A DNA stretch of 8,426 bases. Origin: Actinomycetota bacterium. Lineage in GTDB: Bacteria > Actinomycetota > Actinomycetes > Actinomycetales > Microbacteriaceae. A program made the position numbers and the translations under genes. The notes beneath the pieces were generated by a model. It worked only from the letters and a program-made list of their open reading frames with translations. It made no database searches and was not told the origin of the DNA. The stretch spans positions 1 to 8,426 of the forward strand of contig WLFS01000015.1 of assembly GCA_009703635.1 (NCBI GenBank), given 5' to 3'. Each line of letters opens with the position of its first letter. The stretch's first letter is position 1. Shown here one piece after another: positions 6,863 to 8,426 of the stretch.

Positions 6863-8101
6863 TTGTTCAAAAAAGTTGTTGTCACCGGAATTGGCGCAAC
6901 CACGCCACTGGGTGGCGACAGCAAAACAACGTGGCAAAACCTTTTAGCCGGCAAATCGGGTATTTCAACACTGACCCAAGAATGGGTTGCTAAACACGAG
7001 CTACCAGTGACCTTCGCTGGCCAGGCCAAAACTCCTGCCACGGATGTTCTCACCCTCCAGGAAGCCAAGCGTCTAGATCCATCCAGCCAGTTTGCTCTTA
7101 TAGCCGCGCGCGAAGCGTGGGCTGATGCCGGATCTCCTGAGGTAAACCCAGAGCGACTAGCCGTAGATTACGCAACCGGCATCGGTGGGGTTTGGACGCT
7201 TTTGGATGCCTACGACGTTCTCAAAGAGCGCGGACCAAGACGAGTGCTACCGATGACTGTTCCTATGCTGATGCCCAATGGACCGGCTGCGGCAATCGGC
7301 ATGGACATTTCCGCTCGTGCTGGAGTTCGAACAGCAGTGTCAGCATGTGCTTCAGGAACTGAAGCCATCGCCAACGCCTTCAACCGCATCAGAAACGGTG
7401 AAGTTGACGTTGTCGTTGCCGGTGGGTCAGAAGCTGCTATTCACCCGCTTCCGATTGCAGCCTTTGCTGCAATGCAGGCTCTTTCAAAGCGCAATGACGC
7501 CCCGGAGAAGGCATCTAGGCCATACGACATAGATCGTGACGGTTTCGTCATGGGCGAAGGCGGTGGCGCACTAGTACTTGAGAGCGAAGAGCACGCCCTA
7601 GCTCGAGGAGCCAAGATTTATGCCGAGGTTGTGGGCGCATCTGTAACTTCTGACGCGTATCACATCACAGCCCCGGATCCAGAGGGATCCGCAGCAGCCA
7701 GAGCAATGATTGGTGCAATAGAACAAAGCGGATCGACTATCTCCGATGTCGTACACATCAACGCCCACGCAACCAGCACACCGGTTGGCGACATCGCCGA
7801 ATACAACGCGCTCAAGAGAGTCTTTGGCGATCACCTGCCAAAGATTGCAGTCTCTGCTACAAAAAGCTCAACTGGCCATTTGCTGGGCGGTGCGGGAGCT
7901 ATCGAGGCGATCTTTACAGTTCTTGCTCTTCACGAGCGAACTGCTCCCCCAACTATCAACCTGGATAACCCAGATCCAGCAATCGAACTGGATGTTGTCA
8001 CAAGCCCTCGAAAACTAGAGGGGTCGAATATTCTTGCTATAACTAACTCGTTCGGCTTCGGCGGACACAACGCCGTAGTTGCTTTCCGCTCCACCAATTA
8101 G
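6863..8101 (+). CDS. fabF: Beta-ketoacyl-ACP synthase II (KAS II)
   Basis: This 412-residue elongating condensing enzyme adds two carbons from malonyl-ACP to acyl-ACP. The Cys-His-His triad is intact: Cys162 in SACASGTEA, His302 in INAHATSTPVGD and His339 in SSTGHLLGGAGA, with conserved Lys334. The numbering is one less than in E. coli FabF. The N-terminal VVVTGIGATTPLG and C-terminal NSFGFGGHNA (395-404) are family signatures, and length matches FabF. It starts at TTG, five bases after the acpP stop; the nearest purine run, AAGG, is about 10 nt upstream and partly within acpP, so initiation may be coupled. M. tuberculosis KasA/KasB hold the equivalent place after acpM. The last 87 bp are overlapped on the opposite strand by the DUF3145 gene, and no terminator follows. 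Confidence 0.95.
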   Translation: MFKKVVVTGIGATTPLGGDSKTTWQNLLAGKSGISTLTQEWVAKHELPVTFAGQAKTPATDVLTLQEAKRLDPSSQFALIAAREAWADAGSPEVNPERLAVDYATGIGGVWTLLDAYDVLKERGPRRVLPMTVPMLMPNGPAAAIGMDISARAGVRTAVSACASGTEAIANAFNRIRNGEVDVVVAGGSEAAIHPLPIAAFAAMQALSKRNDAPEKASRPYDIDRDGFVMGEGGGALVLESEEHALARGAKIYAEVVGASVTSDAYHITAPDPEGSAAARAMIGAIEQSGSTISDVVHINAHATSTPVGDIAEYNALKRVFGDHLPKIAVSATKSSTGHLLGGAGAIEAIFTVLALHERTAPPTINLDNPDPAIELDVVTSPRKLEGSNILAITNSFGFGGHNAVVAFRSTN

Positions 8102-8426
8102 TTCTCGGTGAGGCTCTAGCTCGTCGTCCCATCCCTGCCCTAAAAGTTTTCTGAGCTCAGCCTGAAGCTTAAGAATGTTCGAGCCAGCCTTCTCAATCGA
8201 GGCTCGAAGCTGATTCTCGCCCACAACCAGATTGCCTGCTTCATCGGTTGCGCAATGGAACATTCCAAGACTCGGGGTGAAGGACCATCTGGCACCAGAG
8301 TGCGCTGATTGATGAATGACCTCAAAGCTCAACTGCTTTAGGTTCATAAAGGCCGATGCCAGCGTGGCACAGTCATTCAGGCTGCAGTCAATGGCTACCG
8401 ACCCGCGAAAAATAGAATCTGAAGAA
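8015..8426 (-). CDS. DUF3145 family protein, partial (5' end beyond window)
   Basis: The minus-strand frame is open from the window edge to a TAG at 8015-8017, giving the last 136 residues. The ATG at 8347 is internal: the frame continues upstream with SVAIDCSLNDCATLASAFMN, which fits the domain, so the true start lies outside. Recognisable DUF3145 features are ARWSFTPSLGMFHCATDEAG, a helical middle segment, and LGQGWDDELEPHRE near the C-terminus. The family is an actinobacterial protein of unknown function, commonly found beside the fab cluster (for example in Streptomyces). No membrane segment or signal peptide is seen in this part. After the WDDELEPHR block a tail of about 29 residues is read entirely antisense to the fabF 3' end. 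Family assignment rests on remembered motifs. Confidence 0.85.
   Translation of the reverse strand, partial: SSDSIFRGSVAIDCSLNDCATLASAFMNLKQLSFEVIHQSAHSGARWSFTPSLGMFHCATDEAGNLVVGENQLRASIEKAGSNILKLQAELRKLLGQGWDDELEPHRELIGGAESNYGVVSAEAERVSYSKNIRPL

Noticed and set aside
744..8101. A novel defence, mobile or biosynthetic gene cluster
   Set aside because: Every gene matches a standard central-metabolism family with intact catalytic residues and the order is a known actinobacterial one; no integrase, transposase, repeat array or unassigned gene is present.
8098..8125. Possible terminator between fabF and DUF3145
   Set aside because: Only very short complementary bits around GAGGCTCTAGCTC are present, with no T-run, and the region is coding on the minus strand.
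8140..8325. Second minus-strand frame of 61 residues within the DUF3145 gene
   Set aside because: It is in a different frame from the conserved WSFTPSLGMFH and WDDELEP blocks, so it is a shadow of the real gene.

Overview
The window is a stretch of core chromosome from an actinobacterium of moderate GC content. The best guess is a small-genome freshwater or marine Microbacteriaceae (Luna/Aquiluna/Rhodoluna-like). This placement is inferred from the stand-alone homodimeric-type aceE, a PucR-type FasR regulator fused to a fabD-fabH-acpP-fabF cluster, a DUF3145 gene next to fabF, a tRNA without encoded CCA, and frequent non-ATG starts. No mobile element, CRISPR array, phage gene or foreign-looking segment is visible.

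Layout: a tRNA-Val(UAC) (9-81) and an AhpE/BCP-type peroxiredoxin (117-575) lie on the minus strand. A 168-bp divergent intergenic region (576-743) holds the only plausible main promoter for what follows. From 744 to 8101 the plus strand carries six tightly packed genes: aceE (pyruvate dehydrogenase E1), a fasR-like regulator, fabD, fabH, acpP and fabF. Gaps are -14, -4, 10, 44 and 5 bp, so they look like one operon. At the right edge a DUF3145 gene enters on the minus strand, is cut by the window end, and runs 87 bp into the 3' end of fabF.

How the genes fit together: AceE commits pyruvate to acetyl-CoA, the carbon source of fatty acid synthesis. FabD loads malonyl groups onto the acyl carrier protein AcpP, FabH makes the first condensation from an acyl-CoA starter, and FabF elongates. 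The FasR-like protein, related by family and position to the Streptomyces coelicolor activator of fabDHPF, probably controls the set. Here its gene overlaps both neighbours, so it probably acts at the aceE promoter or inside a coding region rather than directly before fabD. The ketoreductase, dehydratase and enoyl reductase of FAS-II, the E2/E3 subunits of pyruvate dehydrogenase and acetyl-CoA carboxylase are not in the window.

I found no previously undescribed system. The points most worth a second look are the fabF/DUF3145 antisense overlap, the lack of a gap around fasR, and a small inverted repeat at the predicted aceE transcription start.
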